64,000 nt of DNA. Source: Faecalibacterium prausnitzii (GTDB taxonomy: Bacteria; Bacillota; Clostridia; Oscillospirales; Ruminococcaceae). Positions 1 through 7,314 of the stretch are shown in pieces. The stretch's first letter is position 1. Each line of letters begins with the position of its first letter. The DNA is taken from positions 1 through 64,000 of the forward strand of contig NZ_PXUP01000003.1 of assembly GCF_003324185.1 (NCBI RefSeq). The letters run 5' to 3'. The position numbers and the translations under genes are program-made. Below the pieces are notes generated by a model. The model did not search any database, had not been told where the DNA came from, and saw only the letters and a program-made list of their open reading frames with translations.

Positions 1-525
1 CGCCCTGTGCTGAAACGAGTGCTTGTTGCAGCCATGACGCTGGTAATTTTAACTCTCGGCGCGCTTGCAGTAAGTGCAGACTTCCGCAAGGCGGTCTATA
101 CGATGATTCAGAAGTTCCTGCCCATTGAGATGCAAGTCACTTATAAAGTTGAAGGAGAACCATTAGAACAGCTTCCCGATGCGTATAGTGAACATTATGT
201 ACAAGTCGGATTTTGGCGTGACTATACGCAAGGCTATGATAAAAAGGAAACATTCTCTCATGCGTATGTTAATGCTGCCGGAGAAATCTATTTTGTGGAT
301 TGTTCAATTATAACCGCATACGGACAGATTGAAACATTCGATAATGAACATACCGTTTATACAACTGTAAAGATTGGAGATAAGGAAGCAACACTTGGAA
401 CAAGTGAGATTCCGGGGCAGGTCACCTGTTATATTTTGGTTTGGGAGGATGCTGGTGTTTCCTGCACAATTATGGGCGATGGTTCATTGGATGAGTTGAT
501 GAAGGTTGCAGAAAGTATTTATTAA
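1..525 (+). CDS. DUF4367-like membrane protein, 5' end cut by window
   Basis: The reading frame is open from the first base, so the start probably lies outside the window; a GTG at 7 is the first possible start seen. The visible part begins with basic residues and one hydrophobic segment (about residues 5-23), then an extracytoplasmic domain of about 145 residues. The end, with GSLDELMKVAESIY, resembles the C-terminal signature of DUF4367 proteins, which in clostridia often sit beside ECF sigma factors as anti-sigma-like partners. Any sigma partner would be upstream and cannot be seen. The family call rests on this C-terminal pattern only; the regulatory role is inference. Confidence 0.6.
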   Translation, partial: RPVLKRVLVAAMTLVILTLGALAVSADFRKAVYTMIQKFLPIEMQVTYKVEGEPLEQLPDAYSEHYVQVGFWRDYTQGYDKKETFSHAYVNAAGEIYFVDCSIITAYGQIETFDNEHTVYTTVKIGDKEATLGTSEIPGQVTCYILVWEDAGVSCTIMGDGSLDELMKVAESIY

Positions 526-681
526 CGGCAAAATGCCTAGATATTTGTAGATGAGCACAAATGTGAGAATGGATTTTTGTTTAAGTAAACAAATTTGGGA
601 AATCTTGCAACAAATGTGTTGGTTGCTGCGTTGTCTAAGTAAAAGCTTCTGATGGAAACAAACGGGAGGTGTATGCTCTAT

Positions 682-1656
682 ATGAAAAGGAGCTTCATTG
701 CAATTTCGGTTGCGACAATCATAGGATTGTCAGCTTGCGCAACAAAAGTATCCTCTTCAACTTCTATGAACTCTCCTATATCGACATCGGTGACAAGCGA
801 GCAGGAATTTTTATCTAATCTTGAAAACGCCAGCACAAGCCAAATACTGCAAAAGCTTAAAGAATCGGATGGTGGGTATACAGAAGATTGCTTTTCGGTG
901 TTGACAAATCGTCTTATCAAATTCCCTCAAGACACACTGTATGTGTTGAAATATGACAAACTGATGAATGATAAAGACTTTCAGCAGCTTGTTTTATCCG
1001 GCATAAAAACAGAGCTTCCCTATAGAGGATCGGATGAAGAAAGAAATACGCTTTATCAGTATCTGGAATCCATCACTACTGATAAAGAATATGGACAAAT
1101 CGCATCAGATATTTTAGGAGAACAAGCTGAAAACAAGGAGAAACCAAATCGGCAAATTGAATTTCAAACTGAAGAATTAGGACAAGCGAGCAGTGTTATT
1201 TCAATCGAACTTCCGCAAGGGTGGAAAATTCAAAAGAGAGAACAAACGCAACGTGCTGAAAATAAACCACTTGCTCTTGCAAGCCTGAATCCGTCTTATC
1301 CAGTATATGATATTTATGACAAAAATCATGTGTTGGTTGGCGCGGTTGGATACAGTACCTATGAACCATATGAAGGTGATAGAGATTCCGTGCAGATTGT
1401 TTACTCTGCACTTCGGCTAGGATCGGTTTACAGGTTTGACACGGATAATAAATACGATGTGATACAAACCACGGAACGCGGAACGACTGCACTTACAACG
1501 GTAATTTTTCAAGATGGTGCAAATTCAGAACCAGTAAACAATTTAGGCGTTCTCGCTTATGATAACGAGAAAGAATGCTTTGTTGCAATTGAACTTGAAG
1601 CAAGTTCTGTGTCGGAAAGCCAGGCATTGGAAATTGCAAAATCAATTCGCTTTTAG
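682..1656 (+). CDS. putative lipoprotein, function unknown
   Basis: A 324-residue protein starting MKRSFIAISVATI with a hydrophobic signal and a lipobox LSAC, the lipidated cysteine being residue 19. I chose ATG 682 because it gives a clean lipoprotein signal; GGGAGGT at 664-670 lies 11 bases upstream, while ATGs at 652 and 673 are respectively before and almost touching that site. A Ser/Thr-rich linker follows, then an alpha-helical part and a C-terminal beta-rich domain (roughly residues 165-324) with no motif I can name. The next gene follows after 2 bases, so these probably form one transcript. It lies in the AT-rich island and is likely an accessory gene. Confidence 0.6.
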   Translation: MKRSFIAISVATIIGLSACATKVSSSTSMNSPISTSVTSEQEFLSNLENASTSQILQKLKESDGGYTEDCFSVLTNRLIKFPQDTLYVLKYDKLMNDKDFQQLVLSGIKTELPYRGSDEERNTLYQYLESITTDKEYGQIASDILGEQAENKEKPNRQIEFQTEELGQASSVISIELPQGWKIQKREQTQRAENKPLALASLNPSYPVYDIYDKNHVLVGAVGYSTYEPYEGDRDSVQIVYSALRLGSVYRFDTDNKYDVIQTTERGTTALTTVIFQDGANSEPVNNLGVLAYDNEKECFVAIELEASSVSESQALEIAKSIRF

Positions 1657-1658
1657 AC

Positions 1659-2069
1659 ATGATGGGAATAACGGTGTATAGGTGCCAGCAGATTAAGGAG
1701 AACAACTGTGAACAAAGTACCGTACTTTATGTCATTGCGGTACAGTCCTTGAAACCGGCAACGCTCCGAGATACTTTGACAGCAAGCCAATGGAGCGGTA
1801 TGTGGTTCTTTTCTCTGGCATTTTTCGCCGTCATTTTTATGGAAATGCTGTCTGATTTCTTGCTGGTTACAGAACGCCGCAATACATGGAAAGCGTTAAA
1901 TGGAAATGTCAGCGAAGCCGAATTTCACAATCTTCAGCAAATTGTCTTGTGCGAAAATCAGAAAGTTTCCATTGAGAAAAAACTTGCAAGTACGATACTA
2001 CTGGTTCTGATGATATGTGCAACTGCTGCATTTGTATGGCTCACTTTTTGGTATAAGGTTTTGTTATGA
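1659..2069 (+). CDS. small membrane protein, reading frame possibly broken
   Basis: The last 90 residues look like a real protein: two hydrophobic helices (around SGMWFFSLAFFAVIFMEML and STILLVLMICATAAFVWLTF) joined by a charged soluble loop. The first 45 residues look like noise. A better start is GTG 1708, preceded by AAGGAG with 7-base spacing, which reads MNKVPYFMSLRYSP and then hits TGA; the +1-shifted frame continues ETGNAPRYFDSKPMERYVVLFSG. This suggests two frameshifts within about 110 bases in an originally continuous gene, or sequencing error. The stop overlaps the next start as ATGA, so translational coupling with the following gene was likely. Function unknown. Confidence 0.4.
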   Translation: MMGITVYRCQQIKENNCEQSTVLYVIAVQSLKPATLRDTLTASQWSGMWFFSLAFFAVIFMEMLSDFLLVTERRNTWKALNGNVSEAEFHNLQQIVLCENQKVSIEKKLASTILLVLMICATAAFVWLTFWYKVLL

Positions 2070-2605
2070 AAGAGATAATTATTGAACCACATATTGGAAT
2101 TGGACAATTAAAATTAGGCATGACATCAGATGAATTAGAAAATGCTCTTCTACAAATGAAGAAACAGTGGTCGAATTCTTCTGATGAAGCAATGCAAATG
2201 GAATGTTGTGCGGAAACCGATGACCCTAATTTGATAACCGGACGATATATGGATAATGATTCGTTCTTTCTTGTGCAGTATCGGAACGGAAAAGCTGCTG
2301 AAATCGGCATCCAGCGTGATTTGTCTAAAGTGGCATCAATAAAATTGTTCGGGATGGATATGTTTAATACAGCCGCCGAGTGTATTATTGATAGCTTAAT
2401 GAAAAAGGACAACGTTATTTGCAACGAAAAGGACTTGCAACTGGGAACGGAATATTTTTTTCCCGAAATTGGAGTCCGACTCTGGAGAGAGCGAGCATTT
2501 CATCCCAAACTGTTGAAAGACCCGCTATACATGGAAGAAATGCAGGCGGTATTAGAAGATGAATACCAGTATCAGTATTTTCAGATGGTTACCATAATAG
2601 GTTGA
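2066..2605 (+). CDS. hypothetical protein
   Basis: A 179-residue soluble protein, start ATG overlapping the stop of the preceding gene (ATGA). It opens with a short amphipathic pattern (HIGIGQLKLGMTSDEL) that resembles small immunity-like or SMI1-like clostridial proteins, but the match is too weak to name a family. The C-terminal half is acidic and aromatic. No signal peptide or membrane segment. A rho-independent terminator follows 18 bases after the stop, so this is the last gene of the 652-2605 unit. Function not recognised. Confidence 0.55.
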   Translation: MKEIIIEPHIGIGQLKLGMTSDELENALLQMKKQWSNSSDEAMQMECCAETDDPNLITGRYMDNDSFFLVQYRNGKAAEIGIQRDLSKVASIKLFGMDMFNTAAECIIDSLMKKDNVICNEKDLQLGTEYFFPEIGVRLWRERAFHPKLLKDPLYMEEMQAVLEDEYQYQYFQMVTIIG

Positions 2606-2622
2606 ACTACTAACTAACCATG

Positions 2623-2665
2623 AGCCCTCTATTTGCAACGACTGCAAGTAGAGGGCTGTTGTTTT
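2623..2665 (+). terminator. rho-independent terminator of the 652-2605 unit
   Basis: A stem AGCCCTCTA pairs with TAGAGGGCT, extended inwards by TTGCA/TGCAA around a short loop, and is followed by GTTGTTTTG. It sits just after the stop at 2605. Confidence 0.75.
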
Positions 2666-2677
2666 GCCTTGGATATT

Positions 2678-2860
2678 TTAATTAAAGGTCAATCCTCTAA
2701 ATCTGCCATGGTCACAGCTGAGTGAGAGATAATGCTCAATCTCACCACCCAGCACAAGCTGAGCATACTCCAAGGGCTTGTTGTAGAGCAGCCAGTCCAG
2801 TTCCGCCCGCTGCGTTGGAGTATTGCCGTATTCGTCCTCAATAGCGATGCAGATAAACAA
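2678..2860 (-). pseudogene. fragment of a small protein gene, minus strand
   Basis: The 405 bases between 2611 and 3015 hold no complete gene. On the minus strand a 60-residue frame contains the protein-like stretch TPTQRAELDWLLYNKPLEYA followed by a GGEIEHYL ending. The spacing of its tyrosines and leucines recalls TnpV-like transposon accessory proteins, but that is weak. There is no convincing ribosome site and the ends look truncated, so I read it as a relic of mobile DNA. The remaining AT-rich sequence (2861-2994) shows nothing else recognisable apart from a possible promoter for the next gene. Confidence 0.25.
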
Positions 2861-3015
2861 AACTGTGATTATGCAACAAATTTTCCATGAATTTATGTGC
2901 AGCTATACGATTTTGAAAAATTTTGTAGACAAACGAAATAAATTGGGCTTAAATTTCGTTATTCCAGTAAGAAACGCAAGAGATTTCTTTTAGAGTGTAT
3001 ATAGGAGATCCTTTT

Positions 3016-3264
3016 ATGCTAGAGCAGTTTTTCAAATCGCAAGTCGCAACCGTTTCTGATCCCTACCAAGGCAGTCGCATCACGGATGCGTTGGCGGCTG
3101 CGGGAATCAAGTTCTATTGCAAAACTAAAGATGTCAATCGGCGTAATACGTTCGATCAGGCAAGAATTGGAACTCTAGGTATAAAACCAAAGTATATCAC
3201 AGAGATATTTGTAGACAAAGAAAATGCAGATATGGCACTGCATATTGTACACACGCTAAAGTAA
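3016..3264 (+). CDS. small DUF2007-like protein
   Basis: An 82-residue cytosolic protein starting MLEQFFKSQVATV. ATG 3016 is preceded by AGGAG at about 3002-3006; the GTG at 2995 lies before that site and is rejected. The layout, a short beta strand, a helix with ITDALAAAGI, then IFVDKENADMALHIVH, resembles DUF2007-type putative signal-transducing domains, which have a ferredoxin-like fold. The N-terminal IGTLGIKPKY segment is unusual for that family. It lies alone between two intergenic stretches in the AT-rich island. Assignment is tentative and function unknown. Confidence 0.5.
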   Translation: MLEQFFKSQVATVSDPYQGSRITDALAAAGIKFYCKTKDVNRRNTFDQARIGTLGIKPKYITEIFVDKENADMALHIVHTLK

Positions 3265-3322
3265 AGTCTGCGATATCATAGTTCTTACAGCGTGATATGT
3301 TTTCAGTTGACTGGAGAAAAAC

Positions 3323-3754
3323 ATGAAAAGAATTTGCATTGGACTTTTGACCGCACTAGGGTGTATTGCTGTAGCTACGGCGTTGATTGTTCGGCCATTT
3401 AGCAAAAAATCCATCCAGTCTTATGTACTGCGAAATCAGGATGAGCTGACAAACTATGCGCGGAAAGTGATAGAAGAACATCCAATGGGACCGCTAGAGT
3501 GGAATGGATGGAAAGTATATTATTACGCAGATGATATGGTGGAATTTTGTACAGGCTCTTTCGGGCTCATTCCGAGTACTACATATAAGGGCTTTTACTA
3601 TTCTGAAGATGATGAACCACATGGCTTTCAAGATGTTCCGGTTGAGTTTGTAAAAAGTGGAAATGGATGGTCGTGGGCAGAATCAGAAGGTGATAATACA
3701 CAATATACTGAACGAATTGCAGCACATTGGTATTGGTATGAAGCAAAATTTTAG
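3323..3754 (+). CDS. hypothetical membrane-anchored or secreted protein
   Basis: A 143-residue protein with an N-terminal hydrophobic segment (residues 5-24, after MKRIC) and a tryptophan- and tyrosine-rich extracytoplasmic domain. The start is supported by TGGAG 8-10 bases upstream. There is no lipobox, so it is either anchored by the N-terminal helix or cleaved by signal peptidase I. No domain recognised. AT-rich codon use like its upstream neighbours indicates that it belongs to the same acquired segment, just before the GC-richer toxin-antitoxin and recombinase genes. Confidence 0.55.
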   Translation: MKRICIGLLTALGCIAVATALIVRPFSKKSIQSYVLRNQDELTNYARKVIEEHPMGPLEWNGWKVYYYADDMVEFCTGSFGLIPSTTYKGFYYSEDDEPHGFQDVPVEFVKSGNGWSWAESEGDNTQYTERIAAHWYWYEAKF

Positions 3755-3865
3755 AAGTCGGAGAACCTGAAGTTATGTTGTGCAATATGGAGAAATTTAA
3801 TTATAAGTTTGGGAGTTGTTGATTTGCAACGCAAAATACTTTACAATAAGGCCGAGGTGATAACC

Positions 3866-4171
3866 ATGGAAAAAACGATGACACTCAATCTTCGTGTCAA
3901 CCCCACCGTTAAGCAGCAAGCCGAGGATGTGTTGAAGCAGCTCGGCATCCCGATGGCAACAGCCATTGATATGTACCTGCGCCAGATCACCCTGACTGGC
4001 GGCATCCCCTTCTCGCTGTCCCTGCCGAAGGCTCCTGCGGCTCTGAACGCTGACACCATGACCGATGACCAGCTCCATGCAGCCTTGCAGGTGGGCATTA
4101 AGGAGATTCAGATCGGTGATACCGTGGATGCTGCAAGCGCATTCGCACAGTTCAGGGAACAGCACAGATGA
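3866..4171 (+). CDS. RelB/DinJ-family antitoxin
   Basis: A 101-residue protein whose N-terminus (MEKTMTLNLRVNPTVKQQAE) is the ribbon-helix-helix DNA-binding part of the RelB/DinJ family: a beta strand TLNLRV, then a helix DVLKQLGIPMATAIDMYL. The C-terminal tail should wrap the toxin. Start ATG 3866 is chosen over an upstream ATG because GAGGTGAT lies 7 bases before it and family homology starts there. The stop overlaps the toxin start (ATGA), so the two are translationally coupled. Members of this family repress their own promoter; no operator was resolved here. Confidence 0.85.
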   Translation: MEKTMTLNLRVNPTVKQQAEDVLKQLGIPMATAIDMYLRQITLTGGIPFSLSLPKAPAALNADTMTDDQLHAALQVGIKEIQIGDTVDAASAFAQFREQHR

Positions 4172-4488
4172 AACAGTATGATGTGAAAATTTCCCGGATG
4201 GCACTCAGCGATATGGAGCAGATTTACAGCTACATTGCTGACCGTCTGCTTGAACCTTATACGGCTATGGGGCAGTACAACCGCATTGCAGAAGCCATCC
4301 AGTCGCTGAACATCCTGCCGGAACGCTGTGCGCTGGTGGAAAGTGAGCCGGAGCGCACCCAAGGGCTGCGGCAGATGCTGGTGGATAACTACTCGGTGTT
4401 CTACATCGTGGGCGGGGATGCCGTGTCGGTGGCCCGTGTTCTGTACAGTGCATCCGACCTTGTGCGCCGCCTGCGGAGAATGAAGTGA
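4168..4488 (+). CDS. RelE/ParE-superfamily toxin
   Basis: A 106-residue toxin partner of the preceding antitoxin. The start MKQYDVKISRMALSDMEQIY and the ending SVFYIVGGDAVSVARVLYSA are the conserved beta-strand edges of the RelE/ParE fold. The sequence is closer to ParE/YafQ-like plasmid-stabilisation toxins than to classic RelE, so it could act as an mRNA interferase or a gyrase poison; sequence alone does not decide. Position between a DUF-rich island and a recombinase suggests it stabilises the mobile element. Confidence 0.85.
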   Translation: MKQYDVKISRMALSDMEQIYSYIADRLLEPYTAMGQYNRIAEAIQSLNILPERCALVESEPERTQGLRQMLVDNYSVFYIVGGDAVSVARVLYSASDLVRRLRRMK

Positions 4489-4501
4489 AAGGGGTGTTTG
4501 C

Positions 4502-6247
4502 ATGACCGCCGTAATCTACGCCCGCTATTCCAGCGACAACCAGCGCGAGGAATCCATCGAAGGCCAGATTCGTGAATGTACGGCTTATGCCGAAAAGAAC
4601 GGCATCACGGTAGTTAAGCACTACATTGACCGCGCCCTTTCCGCCAAAACCGACAACCGCCCGGATTTCCAGCAGATGATCAAGGACAGCGAGAAACGGT
4701 TGTTTGACATTGTGCTGGTCTGGAAACTCGACCGTTTCGCCCGAAATCGTTACGATTCGGCCCACTATGAGTATCAGTTGGAACGAAACCATGTCAAGCT
4801 GGTATCTGCCACGGAGCCTATCTCTGACAGCCCTGCGGGTATCATGGTCAAGAGTATGCTCACCGGCATGGCTGAATACTATTCCGCAGAACTTTCTGAA
4901 AAGGTCGTGCGCGGCATGACTGAGAATGTTCTGAAGGGCAAGTACAACGGTGGCACAATTCCCATTGGTTTTAAGGTGGACGAGGAGAAGTTCTTTCAAA
5001 TCGACCCGCTGAAAGCTCCCTTTGTGGTAGAAGCCTTTCAGCGGTACAACGATGGTGCAACTATGAAAGAACTGATGAACTGGCTGAACGACAGTGGCGT
5101 GACCACCAACCGTAACCAGAAGTTTACCTACAACAGTGTTCAGAAGCTGCTGACGAACAAACGGTACATTGGTGAAAACCACTTCAAGGACATTGTGATG
5201 CCCGACAGTATCCCGGCCATCGTGGACAAGGACTTGTTTGAGGAAGTGCAGCTAAAAATCAAAAAGAACAGCCGCGCTCCTGCCCGTCACAAGGCCGAGG
5301 ATGATTACCTGCTCACCACCAAGCTGTTCTGCGGAATGTGCGGCGCGATGATGTTCGGCGAGTGCGGTACGGGTAGAAACAAGGTCGTTCATCATTATTA
5401 TAAGTGCGCCACCGCGAAGCGTTTCAAGACCTGCAAGAAAAAGACCGTCCGTAAAGAGTGGCTGGAAGATTTGGTCATAGCTGAAACCACGAAGCTGATT
5501 CAGGACGATGCCGTGATTGATGCCATCGTTGCGGAAGTGATGGAGTTGCAGGATCAGGAAAACACCACGCTTCCTCTGCTGGAAAAGCAGATGCGCGAGG
5601 TAGAGAATGGCATCGAGAATATGCTGAACGCCATCCAAGCAGGTGTGCTGACCAACTCCACCAAATCGCGTCTGGAAAAGCTGGAAGCCCAGCAGAAAGA
5701 ACTTGAGGTTCGGATCGCCGAAGAAAAAATCGCTCGGCCACGGTTGAGTGAAAATCAGGTTCGTTTTTGGCTGACCCGGTTCCGCAAGCTCGACCCGAAT
5801 GTAAAAAGCCACCGGGAAACGCTTATCAACACGTTCGTGAATGCTGTTTATCTCTATGATGAAAAAGTTTTGATTGCATTCAACTACAAAGACGGCACAA
5901 AAACCATCACTTTCGATGAGATCGCCGCCAAAGATGCCCCAGAGGGCAATGGTTCGGATTTGGGTTGCTTCGCTCCACCAAAAAACCTCAGCGTATACAA
6001 TACGCTGAGGTTTTTGTTTTGTAACAAGGCTAAACTCATAGGGCGGGTGGATTCGAACAGCTGCGGCGCTGTCGCAGAAGACAGCGTAAAAACAGCCCAG
6101 TGGGCTGTTTTTAGCAGCGCGGCTCGCGTAATCCACCCGCGCCCACCAAGGACTCCAGTATCCGAACCGGGTACTGGAGTTTCTGTTTTATCTGCCTTGA
6201 AAAGGGGCTGCAAGGGTGGATTCGAACAGCATCGACCCGCCGAATAG
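4502..6247 (+). CDS. large serine recombinase
   Basis: A large serine recombinase that catalyses integration or excision of mobile DNA. Residues 1-145 form the resolvase catalytic domain (IYARYSSDNQ, nucleophile Ser10; KLDRFARNRYD). A recombinase domain follows (about 160-270), then a zinc ribbon starting CGMCGAMMFGECG, and a coiled coil near residues 350-415. Family proteins usually end shortly after FAPPK (residue about 498). Here no stop follows and the frame runs about 83 residues more, through a terminator hairpin and palindromic DNA, which is almost certainly readthrough of what was noncoding sequence. Start ATG with AAAGGGG upstream. It follows the toxin gene by 13 bases. Confidence 0.92.
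   Translation: MTAVIYARYSSDNQREESIEGQIRECTAYAEKNGITVVKHYIDRALSAKTDNRPDFQQMIKDSEKRLFDIVLVWKLDRFARNRYDSAHYEYQLERNHVKLVSATEPISDSPAGIMVKSMLTGMAEYYSAELSEKVVRGMTENVLKGKYNGGTIPIGFKVDEEKFFQIDPLKAPFVVEAFQRYNDGATMKELMNWLNDSGVTTNRNQKFTYNSVQKLLTNKRYIGENHFKDIVMPDSIPAIVDKDLFEEVQLKIKKNSRAPARHKAEDDYLLTTKLFCGMCGAMMFGECGTGRNKVVHHYYKCATAKRFKTCKKKTVRKEWLEDLVIAETTKLIQDDAVIDAIVAEVMELQDQENTTLPLLEKQMREVENGIENMLNAIQAGVLTNSTKSRLEKLEAQQKELEVRIAEEKIARPRLSENQVRFWLTRFRKLDPNVKSHRETLINTFVNAVYLYDEKVLIAFNYKDGTKTITFDEIAAKDAPEGNGSDLGCFAPPKNLSVYNTLRFLFCNKAKLIGRVDSNSCGAVAEDSVKTAQWAVFSSAARVIHPRPPRTPVSEPGTGVSVLSALKRGCKGGFEQHRPAE
5980..6020 (+). terminator. terminator inside the 3' end of the recombinase frame
   Basis: AAAAACCTCAGCGTAT and ATACGCTGAGGTTTTT form a near-perfect hairpin followed by GTTTTG. 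It lies inside the recombinase reading frame, supporting loss of the original stop codon just upstream. Confidence 0.8.
6041..6148. repeat. palindromic structured element, copy 1
   Basis: GGGC-GGGTGGATT at 6041-6053 pairs with AATCCACCCGCGCCC at 6131-6145 (13 pairs, a 2-base bulge), closing a region that contains further hairpins: CGCTGTC/GACAGCG and AAACAGCCC/GGGCTGTTT. The right arm is followed by ACCA. The left arm carries GGATTCGAAC, the complement of a tRNA T-arm consensus, but no cloverleaf can be drawn. It is separate from any gene I can support. Confidence 0.5.
6152..6190 (+). terminator. terminator-like hairpin
   Basis: ACTCCAGTA pairs with TACTGGAGT around an 11-base loop and is followed by TTCTGTTTTAT. 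It could end transcription leaving the recombinase. Confidence 0.6.
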
Positions 6248-6425
6248 TCCGGCGGGGGAAAGCCCCTGTGCAACAGCGACGACCGCTGCCAGCGGCAGAA
6301 ACAGGGAGGAGCTGTTGGGGCTGCGGCCAGCAGGATGCGCGTGCCGCCCAAGGCACGACGCAGCCGCTGGGAGCCGCGACCCGGGTTCCTTTTCTGCGCG
6401 GCTCGCGACATCTGCCCGCACACAT
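6214..6425. repeat. second, longer copy of the palindromic element
   Basis: The 17 bases GGGTGGATTCGAACAGC at 6214-6230 repeat those at 6045-6061 exactly, and GCGCGGCTCGCG near 6398-6409 repeats the GCGCGGCTCGCG before the right arm of copy 1. Between them lie about 165 GC-rich bases with several hairpins. No gene is seen here; 6426-6493 carries the probable promoter region of the next gene. Confidence 0.4.
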
Positions 6426-6493
6426 ATTGCATCTGTCCCTGACCTGTGATACCATACAGGTAACTGAAACAACACAGACGGAGGACTTTTTCT

Positions 6494-6970
6494 ATGATCT
6501 ACGATACCCTGAACAACCTGCCCAACTATCTGGGCGTAAGCGACAATCTGGACACCGTGATCGAGTACATCATGGCGCGGGATATCACCACCCTGCCTGC
6601 CGGGCGCACCCGCATCGATGGGGACAAGGCGGTGGTCACCGTGAGCACCGTCACGCCCCAGACCTCCGACAAGGCACTGTTCCAGCGGCACGACAATCAC
6701 ATTACGCTGGAGACTGACTTGGACGGCAGTGAGCTGTTTGAGGTAAGCCTTGCGGAGCTGACGCCCACCAAGCCAACCGATGAAGCCGCCGACACCACCG
6801 TAGGCACTGCCGGTACCAGCATTGCCGGAATGCTGTGCGAGGGACGCTTTGCCTTGTATCTGGCGGGGGAACCGTATAAATCCGGTCTGAAGGCGCAGGG
6901 CTGCGGAAAGCTGAAAAAAGCCGTGTTCAGCATTGAGCTGGACCCGGACGAGGAAGAAACGGAAGAATAA
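6494..6970 (+). CDS. YhcH/YjgK/YiaL family protein
   Basis: A 158-residue cupin-like protein of the YhcH/YjgK/YiaL (DUF386) family, several members of which act on sugars such as sialic-acid derivatives as mutarotases or as a beta-galactosidase companion. Family marks are IEYIMARDITTLPAGRTRI near the start, the TVSTVTPQ strand, and the C-terminal GRFALYLAGEPYKSGL. Its usual sialate or galactoside neighbours are absent, so the substrate cannot be inferred. Start ATG has GGAGGA 9 bases upstream. The C-terminus is acidic (DPDEEETEE). A small membrane protein follows after 19 bases, probably in the same transcript. Confidence 0.8.
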   Translation: MIYDTLNNLPNYLGVSDNLDTVIEYIMARDITTLPAGRTRIDGDKAVVTVSTVTPQTSDKALFQRHDNHITLETDLDGSELFEVSLAELTPTKPTDEAADTTVGTAGTSIAGMLCEGRFALYLAGEPYKSGLKAQGCGKLKKAVFSIELDPDEEETEE

Positions 6971-6989
6971 CTGAAAGGAGACTTTCTGT

Positions 6990-7229
6990 ATGGGATTTTT
7001 TGCTGTACTGGCTGCAAGTCTGTTTGCCGTATTTATTTTTACTGTATTCGGCGGCTATTCGCTGCTGCTCTGGTGTCAGCAGTCCCTGTGGATGGTCGTT
7101 CCTCCCGCGCTGGTGCTGGCCGTTCTGGTCTGGACATTTTTGAAAATGGACGATAAGATCACCGCCCTGCAAAAGCGGGTGGACGAGCTGGAAGCCGCAC
7201 AAAAAAGCACGGAGAAGCTTGAAAAATAA
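6990..7229 (+). CDS. small two-helix membrane protein with coiled-coil tail
   Basis: A 79-residue protein: two hydrophobic helices (residues about 3-27 and 33-49) and a charged coiled-coil tail (DDKITALQKRVDELEAAQKS). GAAAGGAG precedes the ATG at good spacing. The shape resembles small clostridial membrane scaffolding proteins, but no family is recognised. It ends two bases before a strong terminator and is followed, convergently, by the histidine kinase gene. Confidence 0.6.
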   Translation: MGFFAVLAASLFAVFIFTVFGGYSLLLWCQQSLWMVVPPALVLAVLVWTFLKMDDKITALQKRVDELEAAQKSTEKLEK

Positions 7230-7231
7230 TA

Positions 7232-7285
7232 CAGCGCCGCCCTTCGTAGAGAAACCTCTCTGCAAAGGACGGCGCTGCTTTTTTG
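7232..7285 (+). terminator. rho-independent terminator
   Basis: AGCGCCGCCCTT pairs with AAGGACGGCGCT, with an inner GTAGAG/CTCT stem, followed by GCTTTTTTG. It separates this unit from the convergent kinase gene. Confidence 0.8.
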
Positions 7286-7314
7286 TGAACGCTTTCACGT
7301 TGGCCTGCCGGTGG

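Noticed and set aside
6041-6148. A tRNA gene, because of GGATTCGAAC and a terminal ACCA
   Set aside because: No anticodon arm or D-arm can be formed; the closing stem is 13 bp with a bulge, too long for an acceptor stem.
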